Shown piece by piece: positions 34,501 to 46,500 of a stretch of 64,000 nt of DNA (position 1 is the stretch's first letter; each line of letters opens with the position of its first letter). A program made the translations under genes and the position numbers. The notes under the pieces are model-generated. The model was given only the letters and a program-made list of their open reading frames with translations, made no database searches and had not been told where the DNA came from. This DNA comes from Yamagishiella unicocca (Eukaryota > Chlorophyta > Chlorophyceae > Chlamydomonadales > Volvocaceae): positions 744,001-808,000 of the forward strand of contig BDSL01000025.1 of NCBI GenBank assembly GCA_003116995.1, written 5' to 3'.

Positions 34501-36622
34501 CGGTGCGTTGCTACTGGGTGGTTGGGCGGTTGGAGGCTGGTTGGGGGCCCTGGACGGGATGCGAGCTCCGGCTAGGTCGGTGGGGCGAGTAAGGGCCGGT
34601 GGGCGCAAAGGTGTGAGTGGTTTTATATACGCCGAGCGGCAGGTGTCACCTGTCTTGGGAGCGTAGGTGGGAACGGAAGCAGGTCGGTATCAGTGCAATA
34701 ACGGGGACTACAATATTGTTGGGGTCTACGACAGTAACCGGCCGGTCATGTTTCCAGCCGCTGGCCGGGTCCTCGCTCGCCTGCCCCTGCCGTCCCGAAA
34801 ACCCTGAAACCTCCTGCGCAGCCCTCCCCTGAATCCCCTCTAATCTCTTCCGTGCCGCTTCGCTTCTCACCCCACACTCTGCTGCTCCTCCGGAACCTGC
34901 CCCGCCCATCTGGTCCTGCTCCGAACCCATTTTGCTGCCGTACGCGCTCGCACTCGTCGCCGTCCACCAGCCCTCGTATCTGGCGCCAGGTGGGTTGGGT
35001 GCGTGGGTCCGACCCGTGGGTCCTACAGCGGCGCCATTGCCGTACATTGAGCGGGTGCAGAAGGCGTTGCGCTCGCAGCTCCCGCCCTGCCCCTGTCGGT
35101 GCTCCCATACCACGTCGTTCGTTGCTTCTCTTCGTCAGCAAAGCCTCCTGCCCTTGGGCCGTCGCCCGCGCGTACTGCGACAGGTAGGCTGCAGCTCGTG
35201 GTAGGCTGCAGCCAGCCCCCCGTTCCCACCACCTTTCCCCCGCCCCGCTATGGATTCGCGGATATGATTACCTCCGGCTCCACGCACGCGACCAGGTGTC
35301 CGAAGACTATGCGCCAGCTGTACTTCCCATGTCCAATAACCGGGTCTTTTCGCCCCCGTTCCCCCCGCCCCGCTGCTCGTGCCGCAGAGTGCTATGACCT
35401 GGACAACAACGTGGTGACCCATCATGCAGTGAGTCTGGGGGCAGTAGGCCGCACCTAAATTCAAGTCCTCCAGCATGCAAGGAAAACGAAATAAATGTGT
35501 GGTTCAAACGTTTCCTGATGGGTCTTCTCACACATCTCAATCGACTGCACCTCATTCGCAGGACCTCTACGCGCTGGGTGTGCTGCTCTGGACCATGCTG
35601 ACCGGGCAGGAGCCGTGGAAGGTACGTTCGTACTGTAGGTACATAAGGCCCGCTGGGGAACGGAAACCCTGTGGTGCTCTGTTGGTCTGTCATGCCTCGA
35701 CCCCCCCGGGCTGGAAGGGCTCAGGTTAGTTAGAACCTCAGGTTAGTTAGAACCTCAGGTTAGTTAGAACGTCAGGTTAGTTACTCCAGGCCGCCGCCTC
35801 GGATCGCGTTCCCGGGGTAGGCCGGGAACGGCGGCGCACGAAGCGTCTTCCTTGCGCCGCCCTCAACCGCCCGCCGTCGTGTTGCTGGCGCCTTGCTCGG
35901 CGGACCTGTTGTGAGCCATACGCGCCCACAACCAACCCCGTACAACCAACCTCATACATCCAACCCCGTACAACCAACTCCGTACAACCACCTACGGCTG
36001 CCTGGCGTTGTTCCTTGCGCACAACAGGACCACTCCGTTGTGGCGGTGGCGTACAAGGTGACGGTGCTGAAGGAGCGGCCTCCCCTGGAGCACATCAGCG
36101 ACCGCCGCTGCCCGCCCAAGCTGAAGCAGCTCATCCGGCAGTGCTGGGAGGCCGACCCGCTCCGGCGGCCCGCGGCGGCGGAGGCGGTCAAGGAGCTGTA
36201 CGGGCTGCTGCGACACGCGCGGGTGAGGGTTCAGGCGGGAGCGGTTAGTTGCGGTTAGTTCGGTGTTCCGTATTTCCAGTATGACAAATCCAAACATGCC
36301 ACCATCTCCGCCCCACGGAGGCCGTCTCGGCTCCTCTCCTCGGCCCCCTTCCCTCGTAATGAACCCGCCATCGTCCCGCCACCGCCTGTTAAGCCGAGGT
36401 GAACCAGCACCTCCCTTCTCTTCCCCCATCTCGCTCGGTTTCCATCTCCCCCATCTATGATTTCAGGGTCGCGTTGGCGGCGTTGATGACGACAGCGGCG
36501 CCAGTGGCGGGCCGCGGGCAGATGAACCTGCTGTCCTGCTGGACAGCTCGTCGACACTGTCGGAGGGCGCGCTTAACGAGCAACTGGGTGACGTCGAGCT
36601 TGAGCTGTTTGCGGCAGATTGA
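28570..36622 (+). CDS. receptor-like TKL protein kinase C
   Basis: Exons by eye: 28570-28872, 29251-29438, 30008-30209, 30510-30780, 31313-31463, unresolved exon(s), 32371-33269, 33856-33930, 34158-34214, 34440-34502, 34971-34989, 35388-35428, 35562-35621, 36028-36222, 36467-36622. ATG 28570 begins a signal peptide (LAIVIALLAWPVSSQ); an in-frame ATG at 28507 is an alternative. The ectodomain has the paired motifs YRSGSW, CYVYAGRY and CIDRLGPLGCVLY also seen in B. The membrane helix (LFLVGVVLVAVILV) is followed by RWRKRQRFKK. Kinase motifs are GKGAFGRVYEG, AVKVV, HRDLKPANVL, DFGLSRLR, SYLAPE, DIYALGVLLW/DLYALGVLLW type and CWEADPLRRP. The loop between the Lys strand and helix C is about 100 residues, longer than in B and Ser/Glu-rich. 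It lacks the extra Asn-rich exon that B has before the last exon. It probably phosphorylates Ser/Thr; the ligand is unknown. Confidence 0.85.
33314..33750. repeat. 19-bp minisatellite, kinase C
   Basis: About 22 copies of GCCTAGGGATCTCACCTTT with variants (TTGGCC, CTTTGG, CTGCACC). It is the expanded form of the 11386-11500 repeat of kinase B, at the same position after the N-lobe exon. Confidence 0.93.
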
Positions 36623-38124
36623 AGGCGAGCCACAGGAGTTGCGGAGTCCGTGCGAGTGCGCGGGAAACCGTCAACGGTCAACGGTCTGGTAGTTGACGTG
36701 GAAGGGAGGTCGTCGGGCGGGGGCGGGGGCGGCAGGAATTTGTAGGAGGGGGAGGGGGCCCAGGACTTGGGTTTTGGTGTGTCCGTGCAGGCTGCACCTC
36801 GGGACCTCTTACGTGGGGTAAGGGAAGGGAGAAACACCTGCTCCGAAACTGGAAATGAATGGTACAGGGCAGCATTCGAGGAGGCGAGGGACGGGCATGT
36901 CCAGGGCCGCCAGGTTGCGGCTGCGGCTCGTGTCCCTGCTCCTGTCTGTTTCATCTGGTCGTCGAATTCCATTGGACGCGCGTTCCTCAAATTGCTGGGC
37001 TATGTATTTAGTGAACGGGAGGCGACTGGGCGGAAGCCAAGTCGGGCGAGTGAGGAGACGTTGACACTGGTTGACCACGAAGTGGCGGACGCCAGCAGGG
37101 AGCACTTCGCGCGCACGTCCCAACCGACCCACAGCTCAACCGGGCCGGGCAGGTGTTGTCGAACCTGACTTGGGCTGGGGTGTGTGTGGCCTGCATCGCT
37201 AGCGTTGACTACCGGAGGCTTCCCTACGGTAACTCGCCAAGCGGGGCCCCCCTTCCAGGCCGTAAGGCACCCCCCTATGGGCCACTGCCCTCAGCTGTGA
37301 CTGGAGGTGGGGCTTGGAAGGCTCCGTCCGGCCGCAGAGGCGCGCTAGGCGCCGGTGTCCGCAGGGCTGTGCGAGATGGCAATGCGGTGTACTAGCGTAG
37401 GAGCATCAAGGTGCAGAAGGCGTTATCGTGCCGTGCGATTGGTTAGCCTAAGGGTGGTTAGCCAAAGGGTGGTTGGGTGGTGCAGGACAGGAACGAGGCT
37501 TGCACTGCGCGCTGTATTGCAGGACCTCGCACGCGCTGGGTGTGCGTCCGCGCGCGCTTTCGGCTCCTGACAACTGTAGAAGCTGCAGCTGCTTCGTGAG
37601 GCGAGGAGTGCCGCGGTTCAGTGCCCCGGTCCAGGCTGGGGGCTCGTATGGTGCATGAAATGTTGAAGTGGTGGCGTGGCGAGAGGTACTGTAATGGAAT
37701 ACAGCGGATCGGGGGGCGGGCACATCGGAGGCCGCGCTGGCGAGCCGAGTACTGTTATGTGTACGACTTCGTACGACACGGATGACGTGTAGGGGGGTTC
37801 ACGGATGACGTGTACGACACGGATGACGTGTAGGGGGGTCCACGGACGACGAGTAAGGGGGTCCACGGCGGATGTTCCCCGGTCCCCCCTCCGCGCGTTG
37901 TGTGAACGTTATCTGTACAACGTCATTTGCTGGTGTGTATTATCTTTGCTTCTATATGTGTTTGAGGTAATGCTAAGTATGTGCGGGCACCCCTGGTTGG
38001 AGGGGGCTGTAGGCAGCACACGGGCGGCCCGCGCTTCCGTGTCTCACTGAATTTGCGGTGCGCTTTCCCTGGACACTTGGAGAAAAATGCGATTGTTGAG
38101 GTTTCGTATATTTGCTCGCTGTTG
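36623..38124. other. 3' flank of kinase C homologous to that of kinase B
   Basis: Close match to 16065-18000. TGTAA at about 37687 is a possible poly(A) signal. It contains the FLKLLGYVFSEREATGRKPS reading frame (about 36985-37168), the exon-12-like fragment (37520-37545), and short GATGACGTGTA repeats near 37780-37860. No gene can be named. Confidence 0.5.
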
Positions 38125-39469
38125 AGCCGCTGTCAGGGTATACTGGCGTTGGTGGTGCAGGTCCATCGCTAGGTGTACAAGCAGTTGGTTAAGACCGTTA
38201 GCAGCCTCAGTTGGCCTCGAATGGCGCGATACTTTCTAGCTGGATTAGATCAGATGTTTCGTCAAGTTGCAGGGCGCTGTAGTTGAGCGCCTGCCTGGGG
38301 TTGAGTGTACCGCGAGATAGCATTTCGCGCGTAATCGAGTCAGCACGTTTCCGTTGCGCTAGAGCCACTGAGACGCGGAGGGGCGTATTCGGATTGGGGG
38401 GTGTCTTAACGCGCGGAGGGGCGTATTCGGATTGTGGGGGTGTCTTAACGCGCGGAGGGGCGCAGTCTCGCTACCTCGGGGCGCTGCTACTTCTGTGGCT
38501 TCGCAGAGACTTGTCTCCATTACATACTATTGGCTTCCTGCCTCGGTTCATGCCCGAAGAGTGCCGGCCCATAGCCGCCGAGCAGGTTCAAGCTGTACTG
38601 TTTATGCTGCCTTATGTGCCTTATGTGCCTTATGTGCGGCCAATAACTTTGGCCGACCCTTGGTCAGTCGCCCGAGAAAAAAGTCCTGAATTGCGGTTTC
38701 CAAAGCGCCTGATAAGGTTGGCGTCGGTTTTGAGGCAGCAGTGCTTAAACCTTATGGTGAAGGAGCAACGGTCATTCCTGAGAGACGATTGTGGGTGCAC
38801 GTAAACCACTGGTTTAAACTTACCCTTTCGTATTTCGAACCGCACGGTTCGTAGTATCACCGCTCTGCCATCAGGCTTTCTCTGTGCAAATTTTAAGCTT
38901 GCTACTGCGGTTATATCCGATTGCTGGGCGGCTCGGATCATACGGTTCCTAACCCCTTTAGGCCCTAGCAGCCAAGACGCCGATTCTGTTGTTCGTTATG
39001 ATTCCACATACAAGCTGCTGACTGGACGTTTGCTTAATAACTTTGCCGATCGACTGGATGCCCGCCGGTGGCTCCGTACCCCGTTACGGGTGTCCAGAGG
39101 TGTTACAGTGATGGAAGTGGGGTCAAGGGCTGCCGTTGCAGCTAGTGGATGGGATTAGCCCATGAGGGTGGGGAGCCGGTTATGTTGCTTCAACATAATA
39201 ATGAAGCGCAAATGAGGTTACCATATGCCTCGCGGATTGCGCCAGGCTCTGATGAGGTTTAGACTCGGATGCTGGGGCCTCGAGGTCAACCGATCCCAGG
39301 GTCGAGCCAAGTCTGAATGATACTTGTAGGTGCAGTGATGAAAGCAGCGCTGTCGAAGACGAGCTGCATGTTTTTTTGGAATGCGACAACTACGCCGAAA
39401 CTCGTCTTGATTTTCAGCATTTCACTATGCTTTAGAAACAGATGTGCCGGTATGCGGTCCATTATGTTA

Positions 39470-39590
39470 GAGGCTCCACCAGTGGCGGTAGCCCTTTTCT
39501 GGAGTCGAGGAGGCTCCACCAGTGGCGGTAGCCCTTTTCTGGAGTCGAGGAGGCTCCACCAGTGCCCGTAGCCCTTTTCTGGAGTCGAGT
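39470..39590. repeat. three copies of a 40-bp repeat
   Basis: Each unit contains AGGCTCCACCAGTGGCGGTA and CTTTTCTGGAGTCGAG. The third unit has TGCCCG instead of TGGCGG. Confidence 0.92.
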
Positions 39591-39733
39591 CTGGGACAAA
39601 CGTCAAACTACCCTTAAACGACATCGGCGTAAAAGAGGAACTGACTAGATTGATCCCTGTTGGTTTTATTTTCCCCCTGGCTTGAACGGATGCGCGCCGT
39701 ATGAAAGTACGGATGTAACGTCAGTATAATACG

Positions 39734-41795
39734 TAAAGGGGTGAGACCCCTTCAGAGTCCGATGTACGGATCTCGGAGACCCATGGGGAGACGAGCATCG
39801 TGCCTCCAGACGGTCTCGGGCCTGATATTAAAGAAACGGGCCAAAAAATTTCCTCGTTTTTAAATGTAGATTGCTCAAGTTGAAAGAGAATATTTTTATA
39901 CCGACGCCTGAAGATGCGTTGCGGTCAAAACGCACAAGAGGAACGACTGTCGCTATCTCGGTGGCGTTAACGACCGCGGTTCTTGTCACGTAGTCTGTTC
40001 ATTGCATAGCGTTACACCTTCTGAAGATGACCTGCAAGCTTACTTGAGCTCTGCGGGCCTGGACAAGTCGATCCTTAGCACGTTTTTGAAGGAGACCACC
40101 CTCACAGCCAGGAAGGGCTCACTCATCTACACTCGGTGGATGCGGCAGATGGCTTCCCAAAGGTTGGCGCTCGGGCGTGCAACATGTTCTCGTGCAAGCC
40201 GCGGTGCTCGCGCTTTTGTTGGGGGTTTTGCCCGTCTCCACAATCACAGCCCTTGCCGGCAGTCACCCACTCGGCCGAAGAGAGAACTCCTACAGCGGCA
40301 GTGCGGGGGGGCGGCTTAATCCCCGCTTTCGGCGGTCCAGGCGCTCCCTTGCTGCTGGAGGGGCTGGGAGACGGAAAGTGCCCGATTGTTGCCGTACGCG
40401 ACCCTAGGCCACCGCCGCCGCGCCCAACTAGTACCTAGTATGATATTTGAGAGCTGGTGGGGCGCGGGGGGCTGGTCTGGCTTTAACCAGGAGAGCAATC
40501 CCCCTTTCGGCGGTCCAGGCGCTCCCTTGCTGCTGGAGGGGCTGGGAGACGGAAAGTGCCCGATTGTTGCCGTACGCGACCCTAGGCCACCGCCGCCGCG
40601 CCCAACTAGTACCTAGTATGATATTTGAGAGCTGGTGGGGCGCGGGGGGCTGGTCTGGCTTTAACCAGGAGAGCAATCCCCGCTTTCGGCGGTCCAGGCG
40701 CTCCCTTGCTGCTGGAGGGGCTGGGAGACGGAAAGTGCCCGATTGTTGCCGTACGCGACCCTAGGCCACCGCCGCCGCGCCCAACTAGTACCTAGTATGA
40801 TATTTGAGAGCTGGTGGGGCGCGGGGGGCTGGTCTGGCTTTAACCAGGAGAGCAATCCCCGCTTTCGGCGGTCCAGGCGCTCCCTTGCTGCTGGAGGGGC
40901 TGGGAGACGGAAAGTGCCCGATTGTTGCCGTACGCGACCCTAGGCCACCGCCGCCGCGCCCAACTAGTACCTAGTATGATATTTGAGAGCTGGTGGGGCG
41001 CGGGGGGCTGGTCTGGCTTTAACCAGGAGAGCAATCCCCCTTTCGGCGGTCCAGGCGCTCCCTTGCTGCTGGAGGGGCTGGGAGACGGAAAGTGCCCGAT
41101 TGTTGCCGTACGCGACCCTAGGCCACCGCCGCCGCGCCCAACTAGTACCTAGTATGATATTTGAGAGCTGGTGGGGCGCGGGGGGCTGGTCTGGCTTTAA
41201 CCAGGAGAGCAATCCCCCTTTCGAACCGGGGGAGGGGTCAGCATAGATGCCTCAGGGGTCGGCCCAACGACGCGGGTCCCTGGATCAAGATTACGCGCGT
41301 TTGCATGGTCCTGGATAAATACTTCATCGAAAACCCTTCAAAGGAAGCGGCAAGGTCTTCCCATCAGGGCATTGCAATAACGGAGATGTGGTGGATTGTA
41401 CTTCCTGCGAAAAGGCAATAATTCAGCTTGTTTTCTCAATTCCGCGCCGTAGGCTAAGGCTTGTGGGTTTGGGCTCGGGCTCGGGGCTATGTTCGCGGTG
41501 AGACTGTCGTCATGGTGCTGCACGCTTTGTCGCGACTCACAGTGTTGACATTTGGGCTACTCTATACGATAAAAAAGCGCCTCAGGTTCTTGTTACTATA
41601 ACTTTATAAGCTTGCCGTTGACGATGGGTCTTCAATCGGGGTCGGAGTGACGATGGGCAAGGTTTCCCAATTCCAGGAACTACGCGTCTCAATTGCAGCA
41701 TTATAATACTGGTAACCATTATCTTTTTAAGGGAGTAATTTACGACCGTTAGGGCAAGGGTCTCGGATGGTGTCTCAAGGGGTCTCACCCCTTTA
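39734..41795. mobile_element. candidate element with inverted ends TAAAGGGGTGAGACCCCTT
   Basis: The left end (39734-39752) and the reverse complement of the right end (41777-41795) agree over about 19 bp, each being itself a small palindrome. Inside are an AT-rich stretch, a short ORF (40002-40319) and the 178-bp satellite. No transposase was found and no target duplication is clear. Confidence 0.4.
40321..41222. repeat. 178/179-bp satellite, five copies
   Basis: Matching points (CGGCGGTCC) at 40330, 40508, 40687, 40866 and 41044 give periods of 178-179 bp. Copies differ mainly by CCCCGCTTTC versus CCCCCTTTC. The unit is nucleosome-sized. Confidence 0.95.
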
Positions 41796-43544
41796 GATAA
41801 CATAACATACAAACGCGATCGTGTAGTTTTTGTTCGAAGGGTGCGTCAGCACCCGCCCGCAACCGTCTTACTGACTGAGGCAAGACTAGCCTTCACATAC
41901 CATGTAACTCAATGCATGGCTACTGATTTTCATTCCCCTTCCGGTCGCCACACCTTATCCTGCATTCGCCAACGCCCTGCTGGCACCTGCCACGGCTCTT
42001 TACCTCAAAGACCGGTGAAGAAGCAGCATCACTACTACCCAAGTCATTACTATGCCGATGTGACGCGCCGATTCAGCCCGTTGAGCTTGGCCCATAGTCG
42101 CCGGTCGCCTTTACCTTCGGCTTGGCCGTCTCCTTACCGGCTAGCTTCAATTACTCTGGCAGCGTAGGTTTGCTATCCTTATTACGTACCAGCCTTGAAA
42201 CCTAATGTCGTAAGTATGTCCTTCTCTAAGAAATCTCCCGCTCAGTGGTTCCGTAGCCTGCTCGCGCTGGCTTTCGCGCACGTGCGTGCATGCCCGTTCG
42301 CCCAGAGGTAGGACCCGGGTGACGGCCGTATTCCCTGACACCGCTGCCGGGGTTTCGTATCATTCGCGCCGCGCTGTCGTGACGCAGTACGTGCTTGACA
42401 CACACTGAGTACGAGAATCGGCGAATGCCGGCACTGTTTCGCGACAGCGCCGACGTATGGAAAATGCCGCAAGATCATGACATACCTTGGTGGGATGCGA
42501 TAGGGTTTCGAGCGTTACACATGCCGGACATGGCATTATGATTAATAATAGAGAGGTTACATGGCTTGTCCCTGAAACCTGAACGGCGTGCCGCAGGAGT
42601 TGCGAGGGAGCGTGTTGGGGTGGTCCCGAGCACGGCGCCGCGCGGCAGAGCTTTCTGGAGTTGTACGGCACCGGATGTCTGTGAGCCTGACAGCATAGCA
42701 TAAACACTTTACTGTGTAGCAGTACAGCTGTCCATCTTGGGAAGTCTATCGCCCGCAATCGGCCTCCCCGCTGCGCGACTGGGACCCAGAACTCCAGTAC
42801 TGTACGGACCCCCGTAAATTGGGCCAACCGAAACCTCGTCGGACTCGTTCCTCGCCCTCCGCCTCCTCGCTCCTGCCGCACACCGGCAACCCTTGCTGCT
42901 GGCGCACGCAAATTTATTCAACTAACCGCGTCCTGCTGCGGCATCGTACCAGGGCCAACTTGCTCCGGAACCACATCAAGCCGTGTCGCCTGCAGCAGCC
43001 GCGCATCTGCTTGTCCCCACTCCTCACAGACTGCAACCCCAAAGGCCCAGCAGAGAGTTTCAGCAAGCAGACAGACACCTGCCACCATACAACGCTGCAA
43101 TCACCGCAACACCACAACGCAACACACCTGCAGCCACCTGCCATCATATAACGCCGCCTTCGCAGCAAAGCCACACCGCAACACCTGCAAACGTTTCCTG
43201 GTCACGATGCCACCACTGCCCAACACGTGCTTTCCAGCTGACGGACCTTGATGGCACATCATCAACCAACCGCGGCAACAACAAATAACCAACGTCATCA
43301 GCAGCAACAGAAAACGCTCCTTTACTGTACGGCCCTTCGGTTGCGAGGGGAGACACTCCTCGCCAAAAACGCTTTGCCTGCATCGGCGTCCAGGCTCGCG
43401 AGCAGGCATCGCCAACGAATCACGCTGTCCCCCACTCGCTTCAACTACTTCTCGTTGCAACAACTGCCAAGACCCAACGACGCACAACATCACATCATCG
43501 TGCACCCTTGCCACTCCCACGGCAGTCCCCCCCCTTCCCCCTCG

Positions 43545-46500
43545 CTACCGCCTGCCCTCCACCTTGTACGACCGCCACGGCCCGAGGCTGTACCTACCGG
43601 CACACTCCATCAGCCACTTGTACGACACCAGCGGCGCCGCCAGCCCCGTCGCCGCCGCTGCCAGCGCCGAGAACTGCCGCGCCGCGGCGCCGCCGCTGGC
43701 CGCCGCCAGATCTGGATCCACCAGGAGCAGCGGATCCGGCAGCACCGCCTCCGCCGCCACGTCCGCGGCACCGTCCGCGGGAAGCTGCGCGTCTTGCTGG
43801 TGCTCGCGGCCAGGCTGTTGCTGTCGTTGCCGCTGCGCTAGCGGCAACCTCCGGCTGGTTGTCTGTTGAGGCTGCTTTCCCTTGGGAGGTGGTGTCGGCA
43901 GGCGGGGAAGCAGGGTGGCGCCCAGGGCTCGTGCCAGGGAGGACACTTCGTCGCGGGTGGTGCCGCTTGCTGGCGTGGAGTAGTGACGGGAGGGAGGGAG
44001 GGGGTCGCAAGGAAAACCCCAGAGGGAGGGCGAGGGTGCAGCGAGGAGATCAGTGACGGGAGGGGGCGGTGAGGGTGCAGCGAGGAGATCAGTGACGGGA
44101 GGGGGCGGTGAGGGTGAGCGAGGGGATGGGGATGGGGAGGACCTTGGTACGTGTTTGGTGCCGAAGGAAGGCTCATGGCTGAGCGCTGAACGCCCGTTGT
44201 GATGAGCTCGTTGAGTGGTGGGGCGGTGTGGTGGTGGGGCGGTGGGCGACATGAGCAGGAGGGCGGACGAGTCCTCCCTCATGCAGGTGCCTTGGGGGAT
44301 GGATGGACCACAGGCATTGATACTGTCCATCCGTGCGCACGTCGGGCTGTCTTCCAATGGCTCCCTTTGGTTTTAGGGCTTAGGGTTTAGGGCTTAGGGT
44401 TTAGGACGGCACACGCGAGTGAAAGGGCGTGCGGGTTGTTGCTTGTCGATGAGCTGCTACCCGACAGCCCCCACCTGCGATGAACATGCGCACGCCCTCC
44501 AGCAGCAGCCGCTGCTCCTCCTGCTGCTCCTGCTCCTCCTTTTCCTCCTCCTTTTCCTCCTCCTCCTCCTGCTGCTGCTCCACGTGCACCTGCTGTCGTT
44601 GGCGGCCGTCAGGGCCGCGATCGCCGAGCACCGTTTGATCGTCAGCCGCCGCCCCAGCCGTCCCTGGAGCCTCCTCCTCCTCCTCCTCGGTCCCCTGTCG
44701 CTGCAGCTGCGCAGCACCGCCGCCGCACACCGGCTCTTCCGCCCTCACGCCCGCCCCCACGCCCGCCACTACCACCGCATCCTGATCCGCCGCTGCTTCC
44801 CCTGATCCAGACCTGCGGCCAGCCGCTACAACCCTGTCGCGGCTGCCACAGTCCGCGGCCCCAGCTGTCGCCACTGCGGGAGCCCCCTCCACGCCAGCCT
44901 CCAGCGCCCTAGCGCTGCTCTTGCGCCTCTGAAGCGGTGGTAGCAGCCTCTGCCGCCGCCGCCTCGCCTCTGCAGCGCCGCACGCGCCGCCGTTCTGGTC
45001 GCCCGCCACTGCAAACTCGCCCTCCTCCTCCACCGGCCGGCCCGCGGACAGGCACGCCGCCGCCCAGCCCACGTCCAGAACCCAGCAGCCGTGAGCAACA
45101 CCCTGGGCGAGGCCAGGCGAGGCCCAAAGGGGGGGGGAGGGGTGGTGAGCAGACCCGGTTACACGACAATGGGGTTACACGACATAGGGAATGGAGGGCA
45201 GAAAGTAGCCGGCGATTAATTTTCGGAGACGTGCACGGAGGGGGAGGGGGCGCAGGATTGAGGGTTTAACGGCTGCGTGTATCAACCGTGGAACGGAAGC
45301 CGTTGTGTGGGCGTGTGGAATCGAGATGTCCGTGGGTGATTTTGAATCTCGCCGCCGTGACTGAACTGCTTGTCGCGTGACCTGTTGATCGTGTTGGTTG
45401 TGTTGGCTGTGGTGGTTGTGTGGTGGTTGTGGTCGTTATGGTGGTTGTATGCAGGGCCCACCATGAGGTACTTGAAGGTGCGCCGGGCGCGCCGCGCTTC
45501 GTCGGTGCCGCAGAGCACGTGGGTCACCGCCGTACTGAACTGGTCAACCACTCGGGCGCCTGCGTGGGCAAGGAAGGGGGAGGGGCGCGCCGAGTGGCGG
45601 CGCAGCAGATTGGTTGCAGTTGGTTGCGGTTGATTGCGGTTGTGTGTCGTTGGAGGCACTCTGCATGATCGGCCATACCCGTAGCGCCGTGTCGCAGGTC
45701 AAATACCGTGCGGAGGACGCCTGTGTGCGTCAACGAACCAGCGAACGAACGAGCCGCGCGATTCCCCGTTTGCATGATGTCTGTTGGTGTGGGTTCTAAT
45801 CGTATGCGGGGGATGGCGAGGAAAGCCCGTGTGCGGGGGAGGCGGGCCGGCTCAAACCGGTGTCCCTGGCGCGCTAGATCAAATTAACCACCAGTGCCCT
45901 CCCAAGCCCACCGCCAAGTCCGCCGCTGGCTCACCTGACGCCGCCGCCAGTCTTTTCATCAGGCCCTTGCCCGCCGGGCCCTCCTCCAGAGCCGAGCCCA
46001 GCAGCACCCAAGAGGGGCAGGGCGTGGGCCATCGACCCCCGCCGCCGCCGCCGCCGCCGCCTCCCGCCGTCGCGACCCCCGCGCGTGTCTGCTGCGTTGA
46101 CGTCGTCTGCGCCGCCGCCGCCGCCTTCATCCCGCCGCCGCCGCCGCCGCCGCCGCTGCCGCCACCGCCGTCTTTTGCACCGCCAGCCTTGCCGCCTGCA
46201 GTCGCCTCACCTCCCTTGTCAAGCGCAGTGCTGCCGCCGCCGCCGCCGCCGCTAGGCGGTGACAGCCGAGGCTTCTTGCGACTGCTCGGGGCGGCGCCGG
46301 CGGCGGCGCAGCTGCTGCGGCGGCGCGAGCCGCCGCCGCCCGCCGCCGCCGATGGCGCAGGAAGGGCTGGCGGCGGCAGCGGTGTCGCGCCCACCGCGGC
46401 GGCGAGGGGGACACTCCGCCGCCGCTTCGCGGCGCCTTCAGCCTGAGCCGCCCCGCCTCCTCCTCCGGCTGCGGCTCCTGCGGGGGGCACCCCCTCCCGG

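Larger units (their letters stand above)
38125..42345. mobile_element. about 4.2 kb of inserted repeats absent from the spacer after kinase B
   Basis: Homology to the B spacer stops after GCTGTTGAG (about 38123) and resumes at TATCATTCGCGCC (about 42358). The inserted DNA includes a repeat fragment shared in reverse with 20875-20985, 40-bp triplicates at 39470-39590, an element with inverted ends (39734-41795) and a 178-bp satellite. It is probably several nested insertions. Confidence 0.55.
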
